A stretch of 64,000 nt of DNA from Budvicia aquatica DSM 5075 = ATCC 35567 (GTDB taxonomy: Bacteria > Pseudomonadota > Gammaproteobacteria > Enterobacterales > Enterobacteriaceae): assembly GCF_000427805.1 (NCBI RefSeq), contig NZ_ATYS01000028.1, positions 2,572 to 66,571 on the forward strand, given 5' to 3'. Below the pieces are notes generated by a model, which saw only the letters and a program-made list of their open reading frames with translations, did not search any database and was not told the DNA's origin. The translations under genes were made by a program, and so were the position numbers. Shown here piece after piece: positions 56,101 to 64,000 of this stretch; position 1 is the stretch's first letter, and the number at the start of each line of letters is the position of its first letter.

Positions 56101-56777
56101 CCTTCGCTATGAATCGATGTAAACAATTCGGCGTGAAGCTTATTGCGCAGCCGGCGAATTAATACGTCAATGGTCCGTTCATCCGGGCTGTCATTACGGT
56201 GAGATATCATTGACAGCAGGCGCTCCCGGCTTAATACCTGCTGAGGGTAACGAGAGAATGCCAGCAATAGCTCAAACTCAGAGCGAGTGAGCTTAATTAA
56301 GTTATCTCCCTGCCACAGCTTGCGCTTAGGAATATCGAGGCGGTAATTTTCAAAGTGAATAATCCGGTCGTTATCCGGTAAGCATGCGTTTTGCTCGGCT
56401 TTCTCAACCAGCGAGATGCGCCAGAGTAAATTCTTAACCCTGACCGCCAACTCCCTTAATTCTACCGGCTTAGTCACATAGTCATCGGCGCCCATCTCCA
56501 GGCCGACAATACGATCAACGCTGTCCGTCCTTCCGGTAACTAAAATAATGCCAATATCTGAACGTTCTCTTAATTGCCGGGTTAATAATAATCCGTTCTC
56601 ATCCGGTAAATTAATATCTAATAAAATTAAATCAACGCGTTGCAAGGCTAAAATTTCTCTTAACTGCACCGCATTTGCTGCTTCAGAGACCTGATAACCC
56701 TCTTGGTGAAAATAAGCGATGATGCGAGAACGCGTTATTTCATCATCTTCTACTACCGCTACATGCCATTTTCTCAT
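56073..56777 (-). CDS. torR: TMAO response regulator TorR
   Basis: 234 aa OmpR/PhoB-type regulator. Receiver with Asp54 (LILLDINLPDENG), Thr in ILVTGRTD and Lys in DDYVTKPVELREL; C-terminal winged HTH with LTRSEFELLLAFSRYPQQVL and RNDSPDERTIDVLIRRLRNK. It activates torCAD through tor boxes seen at 56842 and 56864, in the 158-bp region between torR and torC. Tail-to-tail overlap of 28 bp with torT. Confidence 0.96.
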   Translation of the reverse strand: MRKWHVAVVEDDEITRSRIIAYFHQEGYQVSEAANAVQLREILALQRVDLILLDINLPDENGLLLTRQLRERSDIGIILVTGRTDSVDRIVGLEMGADDYVTKPVELRELAVRVKNLLWRISLVEKAEQNACLPDNDRIIHFENYRLDIPKRKLWQGDNLIKLTRSEFELLLAFSRYPQQVLSRERLLSMISHRNDSPDERTIDVLIRRLRNKLHAELFTSIHSEGYLFSTDVE

Positions 56778-56841
56778 TCGCTTACCCGACCCGTAATATC
56801 AATATTATTTATTTTCATATTTTTTCATATTTTATTTCGGC

Positions 56842-56873
56842 CTGTTCACATATACCCACAACCCTATTCATAT
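56842..56873. promoter_or_regulatory. Two tor boxes upstream of torC
   Basis: CTGTTCACAT (56842-56851) and CTATTCATAT (56864-56873) match the TorR decamer CTGTTCATAT at 9/10 and 9/10 and are spaced 22 bp, two helical turns, in direct orientation. They lie 63-94 bp upstream of the torC ATG. They can also serve torR autoregulation. Confidence 0.82.
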
Positions 56874-56935
56874 CTGAACGCTAGTATATCAGAAATAATA
56901 AAAATACCGTCCATGCCATAAATAAGGAAGTCAAA

Positions 56936-58099
56936 ATGAAAAGTCTGTGGCTGAAATTAAAGACGCCCAGTAAGAAATGGTCCGTCCTTACAATTTTGTC
57001 GATTGGAATCATTATCGGAGTCGCTGCGATCCTCGTCCCTCATGCCGGTCTGGAAATTACCGGTTCAACAAAATTCTGTGTCAGTTGCCATGAAATGGAA
57101 AGCACAGTTTATAAAGAATACCAACAAACAACCCACTTCAGTAACGCCTCCGGCGTGCGGGCCGAGTGTAGCGATTGCCATATTCCACCGGGAACCTTAG
57201 CCACTATCGGCCGTAAGCTAGAAGCCACCAACGACCTTTATCAAAAATTTGTTACCGGCTCGATTGATACGCCGGAAAAATTTGAAGCTAAACGGGCAGA
57301 GCTGGCTGAGCGTGAGTGGGAACGGATGAAGGCCAATAATTCGGCCACCTGCCGTTCTTGCCATGATTATGATGCGATGGACCACACCAAACAGCATCCC
57401 GAAGCGGCTAAACAGATGAAGATTGCCGCTAAAGATAACCAAAGCTGCATCAGTTGCCACAAGGGCATTGCACATAAAATGCCTGATATGAGCACCGGCC
57501 TGAAGAAAGACTTCGAAAAACTGGTTCAGGATGCCGAAAAACAGTCTGATGCCGATATCCTATACACGCTGAATCAAAAACCTATCTTTGCCAATAAAGG
57601 CGACAAAGAGCCTGAAGGTTCTCTGCTTCCGGCTTCAGAAGTCAAAGTACTTAAGCGTGACGGTGACTGGTTACAGGTCAGCATTGAAGGCTGGACAGAA
57701 ACCGAAGGCCGTCAGCGCGTGCTCTCTCTGCTACCCGGTAAACGGATATTTGTTTCTACCCTGCGCGGAGAAGTCCAAGAGCGTGCCAAAGTGCTGGATC
57801 AAACCGTCGTTAAAGACACTGACGCCAAGTGGAGCAAGCTGAGCACCACGGCATGGATACAAAAAGGTGAGCTGATTAACAACGTTGAACCAATCTGGGA
57901 ATACGCCGGAACCCTGTACAACAGCACCTGTAACCAGTGTCATGGTGCGCCGGATATCAAACATTACGATGCCAACGCCTGGATCGGTACCTTAAAAGGG
58001 ATGCTTGGTTTCACCAGCTTAAATACTCAGGAAGAACGCATCTTGTTGAAATACCTTCAGGTTAATGCATCAGACATGCCTAAAGAACAACAAAAATAA
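56936..58099 (+). CDS. torC: Pentaheme c-type cytochrome TorC
   Basis: 387 aa. N-terminal membrane anchor (about residues 15-35), then four NapC/NirT-type heme sites CVSCH (48-52), CSDCH (78-82), CRSCH (139-143) and CISCH (171-175), and a fifth C-terminal CNQCH (332-336) in a monoheme domain, which is the TorC layout. It passes electrons from menaquinol to TorA and its C-terminus also feeds back on TorS. TAAGGAAG precedes the ATG. First gene of torCAD. Confidence 0.96.
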   Translation: MKSLWLKLKTPSKKWSVLTILSIGIIIGVAAILVPHAGLEITGSTKFCVSCHEMESTVYKEYQQTTHFSNASGVRAECSDCHIPPGTLATIGRKLEATNDLYQKFVTGSIDTPEKFEAKRAELAEREWERMKANNSATCRSCHDYDAMDHTKQHPEAAKQMKIAAKDNQSCISCHKGIAHKMPDMSTGLKKDFEKLVQDAEKQSDADILYTLNQKPIFANKGDKEPEGSLLPASEVKVLKRDGDWLQVSIEGWTETEGRQRVLSLLPGKRIFVSTLRGEVQERAKVLDQTVVKDTDAKWSKLSTTAWIQKGELINNVEPIWEYAGTLYNSTCNQCHGAPDIKHYDANAWIGTLKGMLGFTSLNTQEERILLKYLQVNASDMPKEQQK

Positions 58100-58122
58100 C
58101 GGGACGCAGTCAGGAGAAACCA

Positions 58123-60645
58123 ATGAATACCAAACATAGCAAAGTTAATATATCCAGACGTCATTTCCTATCCGGTATGGGCGCCTGTGCAGCGGTCGGT
58201 TTATTAAGCCCGTCACTGTTGGTTCCGGGTCAAGCCCGGGCCAACGCAGACGCAACCCGACTGGTTTTAACCGGTTCACACTGGGGAGCCATTCGGGCCA
58301 AAGTGGTTAACGGCCGGTTTGTTGAAGCCATTCCCTTTGAGCTGGACACTCACCCGACAACCATGATTAACGGGCTGGCTGACCATGTCTACGCCACGTC
58401 GAGAGTGCGCTACCCGATGGTTCGGGTTGACTGGCTGCGTAAACGCCACCTCAGCGATACATCACAGCGTGGTGATAATCGCTTTGTCCGCGTCAGTTGG
58501 GATGAAGCGCTGGATCTGTTTTATCAAGAGTTGGAACGCGTGCAGACTGAGCACGGTCCTTCTGCGTTGCTCACCAGCAGTGGCTGGCAGTCAACCGGTA
58601 TGCTACACAACCCGGGTGCCATGCTGAGCCGGGCTATTAGCCTGCACGGAACCTCATTAAGTACCGGTGGTGACTACTCTACCGGTGCCGCGCAGGTCAT
58701 TCTGCCGCGCGTCGTCGGCGCGATGGAAGTATACGAGCAGCAAACGTCATGGCCGTTGGTACTTCAACACAGTAAAACCATCGTGCTATGGGGTTCAGAC
58801 CCGTATAAAAACTTACAGGTTGCCTGGTGGTGCCCTGACCATGATGAATACGCTTACTATGCTCAGCTAAAAGAGAAAGTGGCCAGCGGTGAAATCAAGG
58901 TGATCAATATCGATCCTACGGTTTCATCAACCCATGAATATTTGGGTCGAGATAAAGTACAGCATATTGCGCTTAATCCTCAGACTGATGTGCCGCTACA
59001 GATGGCCATTGCCCATACTATTTATACTGAAAACCTGCACGATAAGCGTTTCTTAAATGACTATTGCGTCGGCTTCGAGCAGTTTTTACCTTACCTGTTA
59101 GGTACAACTGACGGGCAGCCTAAAGATGCTGAATGGGCGGCAAAAATCTGCGGCATCGATGCCGATGTTATCCGTACATTAGCGAAACAAATGTCGACTG
59201 ACAGAACGCAAATCATTGCCGGCTGGTGCGTTCAGCGCATGCAACACGGTGAGCAGTGGGCATGGATGATTGTGGTTATTGCCGCAATGTTGGGGCAGAT
59301 TGGCCTGCCGGGCGGCGGATTTGGCTTCGGCTGGCACTATAACGGAGCCGGCGTACCAACCCGTAAGGGCGTTATTCTGGGCGGATTCTCCGGTGCCACG
59401 ACGACGCCACCAATTCATAATGGCGACTTCAAAAATTACAGCAGTTCGATTCCAATCGCTCGATTTGTTGATGCCATGCTCAGCCCCGGTAAATCGATTA
59501 ATTGGAACGGCAAAGCCGTTACCCTGCCGCTGATTAAAATGTGCGTATTTGCCGGTACTAATCCGTTCCATCGCCACCAGCAATATAACCGGATGATTGA
59601 AGGCTGGAAAACGCTTGAGACGGTGATCACAGTAGATAACCATTGGAATGCAACCTGCCGTTTCTCTGATATTGTGCTGCCGGCAACCACTCAGTTTGAA
59701 CGTAACGATATAGACCAGTTCGGTAACCACTCAAACCGCGGCTTAATTTCTATGAAGCAGGTTGTTGCGCCACAGTTTGAATCCCGCCACGATTTCGATA
59801 TTTTCCGCGATCTGTGTAAGCGCTTTGACCGTGAAGCCGCCTTTAGCGAAGGTCTGGACGAAATGGGATGGATTAAGCGTATTTATCAGGAAGGTGTACA
59901 GCAAGGGAAAACCAAATCCATTGCCATGCCGGACTTTGATACATTCTGGAAAGAGAAAGAATACGTTGAGTTTCAGGGTGAGAATCTGTGGGTTCGCCAC
60001 CAGTCATTCCGTGACGATCCCGATTTGGAGCCGTTAGGTACCCCGAGCGGGCTGATTGAGATCTATTCTAAAACCATCGCATCCTTTAACTACCCTGATT
60101 GCCAGGGCCATCCGATGTGGTTTGAGAAAGCTGAACGTTCTCACGGTGGTCCGGTTTCCGCTAAGTTCCCGCTCCATTTACAGTCGTGCCACCCGGATTT
60201 CCGCCTTCACTCTCAGCTGTGTGAATCTGAAACTCTGCGCAAGCTCTACAGTGTAGATGGCCGTGAACCGCTGTTTATCAGTCCGAAAGATGCCGCAGAT
60301 CGGGGCATCAAAAACGGTGATACGGTCAGAGTATTCAATGACCGTGGCCAGGTATTAGCCGGTGCGGTAGTCTCAGACCGCTATAAGACCGGCGTTATTC
60401 GCCTGCATGAAGGCGCCTGGTACGATCCGGTTTGGGGCGGTGAACATGCCGGGCTCTGTCGCTATGGCAATCCGAATGTCTTAACCCTGGATATCGGCTC
60501 ATCTGACCTGGCACAAGCCACATCGGCCCATACGGCACTGGTTCAGATTGAGCGTTTTAGCGGTGAGGCCATCAAGGTTGAAGCCTTTAACGGCCCTAAA
60601 GAGATGATTGCTCAGTGTGAGTACGTGCCTAAGCCACAGCAATAA
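58123..60645 (+). CDS. torA: Periplasmic trimethylamine-N-oxide reductase TorA
   Basis: 840 aa (E. coli 848). Tat signal with ISRRHFLSG (Arg12-Arg13) and cleavage near QARA-NAD at about residue 40. Molybdopterin-guanine-dinucleotide enzyme of the DMSO reductase family: STGGDYSTGAAQVILPR contains the Mo-ligand serine region, followed by IVLWGSDPYKNLQ, GGGFGFGWHYNGAG and the C-terminal GDTVRVFNDRGQVLAGAVVS cofactor domain. It reduces TMAO to trimethylamine, using electrons from TorC. 23 bp after torC. Confidence 0.96.
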   Translation: MNTKHSKVNISRRHFLSGMGACAAVGLLSPSLLVPGQARANADATRLVLTGSHWGAIRAKVVNGRFVEAIPFELDTHPTTMINGLADHVYATSRVRYPMVRVDWLRKRHLSDTSQRGDNRFVRVSWDEALDLFYQELERVQTEHGPSALLTSSGWQSTGMLHNPGAMLSRAISLHGTSLSTGGDYSTGAAQVILPRVVGAMEVYEQQTSWPLVLQHSKTIVLWGSDPYKNLQVAWWCPDHDEYAYYAQLKEKVASGEIKVINIDPTVSSTHEYLGRDKVQHIALNPQTDVPLQMAIAHTIYTENLHDKRFLNDYCVGFEQFLPYLLGTTDGQPKDAEWAAKICGIDADVIRTLAKQMSTDRTQIIAGWCVQRMQHGEQWAWMIVVIAAMLGQIGLPGGGFGFGWHYNGAGVPTRKGVILGGFSGATTTPPIHNGDFKNYSSSIPIARFVDAMLSPGKSINWNGKAVTLPLIKMCVFAGTNPFHRHQQYNRMIEGWKTLETVITVDNHWNATCRFSDIVLPATTQFERNDIDQFGNHSNRGLISMKQVVAPQFESRHDFDIFRDLCKRFDREAAFSEGLDEMGWIKRIYQEGVQQGKTKSIAMPDFDTFWKEKEYVEFQGENLWVRHQSFRDDPDLEPLGTPSGLIEIYSKTIASFNYPDCQGHPMWFEKAERSHGGPVSAKFPLHLQSCHPDFRLHSQLCESETLRKLYSVDGREPLFISPKDAADRGIKNGDTVRVFNDRGQVLAGAVVSDRYKTGVIRLHEGAWYDPVWGGEHAGLCRYGNPNVLTLDIGSSDLAQATSAHTALVQIERFSGEAIKVEAFNGPKEMIAQCEYVPKPQQ

Positions 60646-60704
60646 ATAACCGGGGCCGCTGTATATCCAGCGGCCTTGGTATTTGGAACTCAAAGGAGTC
60701 TCCC

Positions 60705-61376
60705 ATGAGTCAAGATCAACAACTGGCACTTATCTGCCAGCACAGAGCGACTATTTATGCCTGGTTTAGCGGGCTGTTTGCCAAAGAGCTGGACGCCGAC
60801 GGAATCGCTCGTTTGCATTCAGCAGCGGTCGGGCAGTGGCTAGCGTCACTGGCCGATGAACCTTCATTAGCAGCGGCGGTAAACCAATTCCAGCAAAGCC
60901 TCTCTGCTTTAAACCTGCGTCAGGATGCGGTACTTGAACTCTCTGCTGACTTCGCCGGACTGTTTTTAATGCCTAAGCCGGTTGAAACTCAGCCCTATGC
61001 CTCAGTTCATACCTCGGGCGATGCTACCCCTAAGTTTAAACAGCAAAGCTGCACCGATATGCAGGCGCAATTGGCTCAACTGGGGCTTAGCCTTAACAGC
61101 GCATTTAAAGAACCGGAAGATCATCTTGCCGTTCTGTTGGAGTTAATCAGCTATTTGGCCTACGCCGTTGCTGAGCAGGAAAAGAATAGCCAGCCATTGC
61201 TGGTACTACAGAAACAACAAATCGAACTGTTACTCAGTTGGCTACCGGCATTTAGCCAAGCATGCCGTCAGCACGACCCCTTTGGTTTTTATGCCAGTCT
61301 GGCTAATATGATGGTGACGTTTATTCAGGCTGACCGGCTATGGCTGGCAGAGAATCAAAATAATCTGGTGCACTAA
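60705..61376 (+). CDS. torD: TorA-specific chaperone TorD
   Basis: 223 aa (E. coli 199). All-helical TorD/DmsD fold with TIYAWFSGLFAKELDADGIA near the N-terminus and the conserved loop FKEPEDHLAVLLELISYLAY (E-P-x-D-H motif). It holds the TorA Tat signal until the molybdenum cofactor is inserted. CAAAGGAG precedes the ATG. Last gene of torCAD. Confidence 0.93.
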   Translation: MSQDQQLALICQHRATIYAWFSGLFAKELDADGIARLHSAAVGQWLASLADEPSLAAAVNQFQQSLSALNLRQDAVLELSADFAGLFLMPKPVETQPYASVHTSGDATPKFKQQSCTDMQAQLAQLGLSLNSAFKEPEDHLAVLLELISYLAYAVAEQEKNSQPLLVLQKQQIELLLSWLPAFSQACRQHDPFGFYASLANMMVTFIQADRLWLAENQNNLVH

Positions 61377-61760
61377 TCATCTATATATTCCATCATCTCC
61401 CTGCACATTTTGGCGGTATGGCCGGTTGATCAACGGGCCAGCCGCTGCCGGCTCTTCACGGCTCATTATCGTTACCTTCTACTAGGTTGCCAAAAAATCA
61501 GCGCTCAACGCATAACCCCGCCCAGATCTTTATCCAGTTCAGGATGCAGAAAAGTAATCAATTAATTAACACCATGATAATGAGTGGCCGGTTAATATTA
61601 TTTAGTAACTAATTTTTTGAAAAACAAACCAAAAAGACTTTGGTTTTAGACGAATGAAATGTAATAATTTTAACAATAATTTCAGACCGGACCATATCTC
61701 TGGTAACACGCTGTTTTTATAAAACATTTAAAACGTGTTGTGGCAATACTATTGATTATA

Positions 61761-61857
61761 GTCGCCAAAATAATTTAAGTTACATCGCGACGGCAAGGAA
61801 GTGATTCGGGTAAACCAGCACAGCCAACAAAGATGTAGCTTGAAGTACGACGGATAT
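61761..61857. repeat. Internally deleted, diverged ERIC element
   Basis: About 97 bp with ERIC-like ends (AAGTTACATCGCGACGGCAA on the left; AGCCAACAAAG and TAGCTTGAAGTACGACGGAT on the right). The central GCTTAC...GTAAGTGAC arms are replaced by unrelated bases. It lies 27 bp before the full copy, in the same orientation. Confidence 0.7.
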
Positions 61858-61884
61858 CGCGGTCTTTACCATAAAACACCTAAC

Positions 61885-62010
61885 TATACCCAGCATAATG
61901 CGAGTTGCATTGCGGCGGCAAGAGAGCGAGTCCCGATGAGCTTACTCAAGTAAGTGACCGGATGAGCGAGCGCAGCCAACAAACAGGCAGCTTGAAGTAT
62001 GGCGGATATA
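61885..62010. repeat. Full-length ERIC element
   Basis: About 126 bp, the standard ERIC length. It contains CGAGTTGCATTGCGGCGGCA, the core arms CCCGATGAGCTTACTCAAG and TAAGTGACCGGATGAGCG, and the end GCAGCTTGAAGTATGGCGGA. ERIC elements are largely palindromic, non-coding repeats limited mainly to Enterobacterales and Vibrionales. It ends 41 bp before the MBOAT ATG. Confidence 0.9.
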
Positions 62011-62051
62011 TCAGGGATGAATGCTATTAGTTAGCGCGTAGGTCGGAACAA

Positions 62052-63461
62052 ATGAGTTTTTTCTCGTTAGACTTTTCCTATTACTTTCTCGTGTTCTTTT
62101 TGCTTTATTGGTTACTCCGTCCTTACGTTGTAGTTCAAAACTATCTATTAATCGCGGCCAGCTATCTGTTCGTTTATTCGTTTTCTGCCGGTTCAGCCAT
62201 TATTCTGCTGGGATACAGCATATTAATTTATTTACTCGGCCGTTTAGCGACCGTCCTCAAGGGCAAGAAACCGGTCTATTTATTACTGACCACCTTGGTG
62301 GTGTTGTGCTTTGGCCTGTTTAAATACTATCCGTTCTTTCGCGAAGGACTCCAGAGTCAACTGGCACAGATGGGCTTGGCTGTCGATATGCCGACCCTTG
62401 ATTTACTGGTGCCACTGGGGCTCTCCTTCTATGCATTCCATTCCATTAGCTATGTGGTTTCGGTGTGTAAAGAAGAAATTAAACCGGCCTCATTCCCCGA
62501 CGTTATTCTTTATCTCTGTTTCTTACCCAGCCTGGTTGCCGGTCCGATTAATCGGGCTAAAATCTTCCTGCCACAAATTCATCCGACAGAGCCCCGCGAG
62601 TTATTAGATATTAACCGGGCCATTGCCCTGATTGCGTGGGCGATTGCCAAGTTATTCTTATTCAGTGCTTTTCTGGCAGATAACTATGTTAATGGCGTTT
62701 TTGAAGCGCCAGACAGTGCTAATCCGTTGCAGGTTCTTATCGCCATTTATGCCTATGCGTGGCAGATTTATTTTAACTTTTCAGGCTATACCAATTTAGT
62801 CACCGGACTGGCCTTGCTGCTTGGTTTCCAGGTACCTAAAAACTTTAGCTCGCCTTATTTATCTCAGAACTTGCAGGAGTTCTGGAAGCGCTGGCACATC
62901 AGCCTTTCATTATTTATCCGCGACTACGTCTACATTCCGCTGGGCGGAAACCGCAACGGGTTTATGCGTAAAAACGCCAACCTGATGGCGGCGATGGTTA
63001 TTTCAGGCATCTGGCACGGAGCCGGAATCAATTTCATTCTGTGGGGCGCGTTGCACGGTCTGGGGCTGATTTTATATAATATTAAAAATAAATTTCGACC
63101 AACGCCGACAAATAGCCATGGGGCATCAAACCTGCTTGCCCGCCTGCTGACCTTTCATTACGTCTGCTTTGCATGGATATTCTTCCGAGCCAGCGACTTC
63201 GGCAGCGCCAGCGTTATGCTCAATAAACTCACTGATATTTCACTAACATCACTGGTATCTGACAGCAACGCCGTGATTGTTTGGCTATTTATCATCTTGG
63301 TCTCAGTTTACCCGCAGTGGGCTCGTATCAAAGCGTCATTAGTCAGCACGGTAGAAAAACTCCCTTGGTACGCTTATCCGATTCCATTGGTGGCCTTTTT
63401 AACGCTCGTATTTATGTTCGCTCCAGCAGGGGTTCCGGGGTTTATTTATGCCAACTTCTAA
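62052..63461 (+). CDS. MBOAT-family O-acyltransferase (AlgI/DltB-like)
   Basis: 469 aa polytopic inner-membrane protein. The MBOAT core is clear: FWKRWHISLSLFIRDYVYIP, then the conserved histidine in GIWHGAGINFILWG (His322). The N-terminal FSYYFLVFFLLYWLLRP and FSYFNFSGYTNL-like middle helices match AlgI. Such enzymes carry acyl groups (usually acetyl) across the membrane for transfer to a polysaccharide by a periplasmic partner. The next gene overlaps by 14 bp and is such a partner candidate. No alginate or cellulose genes are visible in the window. Confidence 0.9.
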   Translation: MSFFSLDFSYYFLVFFLLYWLLRPYVVVQNYLLIAASYLFVYSFSAGSAIILLGYSILIYLLGRLATVLKGKKPVYLLLTTLVVLCFGLFKYYPFFREGLQSQLAQMGLAVDMPTLDLLVPLGLSFYAFHSISYVVSVCKEEIKPASFPDVILYLCFLPSLVAGPINRAKIFLPQIHPTEPRELLDINRAIALIAWAIAKLFLFSAFLADNYVNGVFEAPDSANPLQVLIAIYAYAWQIYFNFSGYTNLVTGLALLLGFQVPKNFSSPYLSQNLQEFWKRWHISLSLFIRDYVYIPLGGNRNGFMRKNANLMAAMVISGIWHGAGINFILWGALHGLGLILYNIKNKFRPTPTNSHGASNLLARLLTFHYVCFAWIFFRASDFGSASVMLNKLTDISLTSLVSDSNAVIVWLFIILVSVYPQWARIKASLVSTVEKLPWYAYPIPLVAFLTLVFMFAPAGVPGFIYANF

Positions 63462-64000
63462 CTATGGTGATGTCTTAGGCAGAGCCTACAAAGTGGTCTA
63501 TATCCTGTTGGTCACTGCGGTAGGGTTAGTCTGGCTCAATCAACAGTCGTTATCTCTGTACTGGCAGCAGCAGTTTCATCAACAGAGCCCGTGGTCACGG
63601 CTAGAGAATCCGCTGTGGACCAGCGGCGGGCGGCTGACCAATGCCTTTTCAGCGGCGAAGCAAACTTTTATCGTTACCCTCAGGGGCGATACGCTAACGG
63701 ATAGCGCAGAAGCACCCGGTGATTCTGATAACCAGCAGGAAACAGCCCCCCCTCACGCTGAACTTCAGCTCAGCGATATTGGCTGCCAATGGGACGCCGC
63801 GGAGAAAAGAGAAAACCTGTTCTACCCGATACCCAAATTCGCCAATCTTATGGCGCTTACCGAAGAGCGTGATTCAGCGCTTATCAGCGAGCCGGATATT
63901 GCGAATCTGGGTACCGACGCTCTGGTAGAAAACACTAATCGAATCATTCCCGGTCAGCCCATCACTTTACAACCTCAAAGCAAAGTTCTGTTTGTCGGAG
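63448..64000 (+). CDS. Membrane-anchored SGNH-type partner of the MBOAT protein (partial)
   Basis: 184 codons are visible from the ATG at 63448 inside the MBOAT gene; it runs off the right edge. One N-terminal membrane segment (KVVYILLVTAVGLVWL, about residues 15-30), then a periplasmic region. The frame ends with QPQSKVLFVG, where an SGNH/GDSL block usually begins (VGDS). This matches AlgJ/AlgX- or DUF459-like O-acetyltransferase partners. The call rests on position and this partial motif. A shadow reading frame over 63719-63928 is not a gene. Confidence 0.65.
   Translation, partial: MPTSNYGDVLGRAYKVVYILLVTAVGLVWLNQQSLSLYWQQQFHQQSPWSRLENPLWTSGGRLTNAFSAAKQTFIVTLRGDTLTDSAEAPGDSDNQQETAPPHAELQLSDIGCQWDAAEKRENLFYPIPKFANLMALTEERDSALISEPDIANLGTDALVENTNRIIPGQPITLQPQSKVLFVG

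Larger units (their letters stand above)
61377..62051. other. Intergenic region rich in ERIC repeats
   Basis: 675 bp between torD and the MBOAT gene. The first 380 bp show no gene and no clear terminator; GGCC-x-GTTGATCAAC-x-GGCC at 61420-61439 is a near-palindrome. The right part is filled by two ERIC-type repeats. Confidence 0.5.

Noticed and set aside
61420-61439. Terminator for torD at the near-palindrome GGCC...GGCC
   Set aside because: Interrupted by mismatches, with no loop room and no T-run; left as an unassigned palindrome.
1-64000. tRNA, rRNA or CRISPR loci
   Set aside because: I looked in the longer intergenic regions for cloverleaf-like arms and regularly spaced repeats and saw none; a dedicated tool could still find a missed small RNA.

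Overview
The window looks like chromosomal DNA of a Gram-negative gammaproteobacterium of the order Enterobacterales. Evidence: a complete torS/torT/torR/torCAD locus in the Escherichia coli gene order, sdaC-sdaB, slyB, an Nlp/SfsB-type regulator, a perfect match to the CRP consensus, and one full-length plus two internally deleted ERIC repeats. I cannot name the genus. The style (ERIC repeats, moderate GC genes, AT-rich intergenic DNA) would fit a Budviciaceae or Yersiniaceae relative, but that is inference. No rRNA, tRNA, CRISPR array, phage or intact insertion sequence was seen.

Layout. 1-2.6 kb: 5' part of a large ESPR-type autotransporter/adhesin (minus strand, runs off the left edge). 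3.3-12.9 kb: Cra-like LacI regulator and a seven-gene minus-strand operon encoding an FGGY kinase, a fucose-isomerase-like protein, a DapA/NanA-family lyase, a cytosolic four-Asp-box sialidase-like protein and a TctCBA-type tripartite transporter. 13.1-18.5 kb: galB/galC-like genes, a DASS transporter and an orphan ModA-like binding protein, divergent from a LysR regulator with two DNA-binding domains. 18.7-25.8 kb: a DUF1937 orphan, then a DeoR regulator and two FAD oxidoreductases (GlpA-like and partner), divergent from a glycerol-kinase-like gene and a EutH-type transporter. 25.9-29.7 kb: an accessory block with two AraC regulators, a DUF6506 protein, an Nlp-type protein and two stand-alone InsA-type zinc-ribbon microproteins. 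30-36.9 kb: lipoprotein-type broad-specificity amino-acid racemase, an RND efflux pair, slyB. 37-41.9 kb: membrane-anchored alpha/beta hydrolase, sdaC, sdaB. 41.9-51.7 kb: XRE and GntR regulators, an enolase-superfamily sugar-acid dehydratase with an MFS carrier, an MHS carrier, and cdaR-gntP-glycerate kinase. 52-61.4 kb: the trimethylamine N-oxide respiration locus. 62-64 kb: an MBOAT O-acyltransferase and the start of an SGNH-type partner (runs off the right edge).

Much of the window is peripheral catabolism. Four separate regulator-transporter-enzyme cassettes feed sugar acids, tricarboxylates, small polyols and serine into central metabolism, and one anaerobic respiration module sits beside them. 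The least ordinary parts are: the tripartite-transporter/sialidase-like/lyase/isomerase/kinase operon, whose gene set fits uptake and intracellular splitting of an acidic disaccharide; the EutH-type transporter paired with a glycerol-kinase homologue that lacks the substrate-binding arginine; the tandem-HTH LysR protein; and the two zinc-ribbon microproteins.
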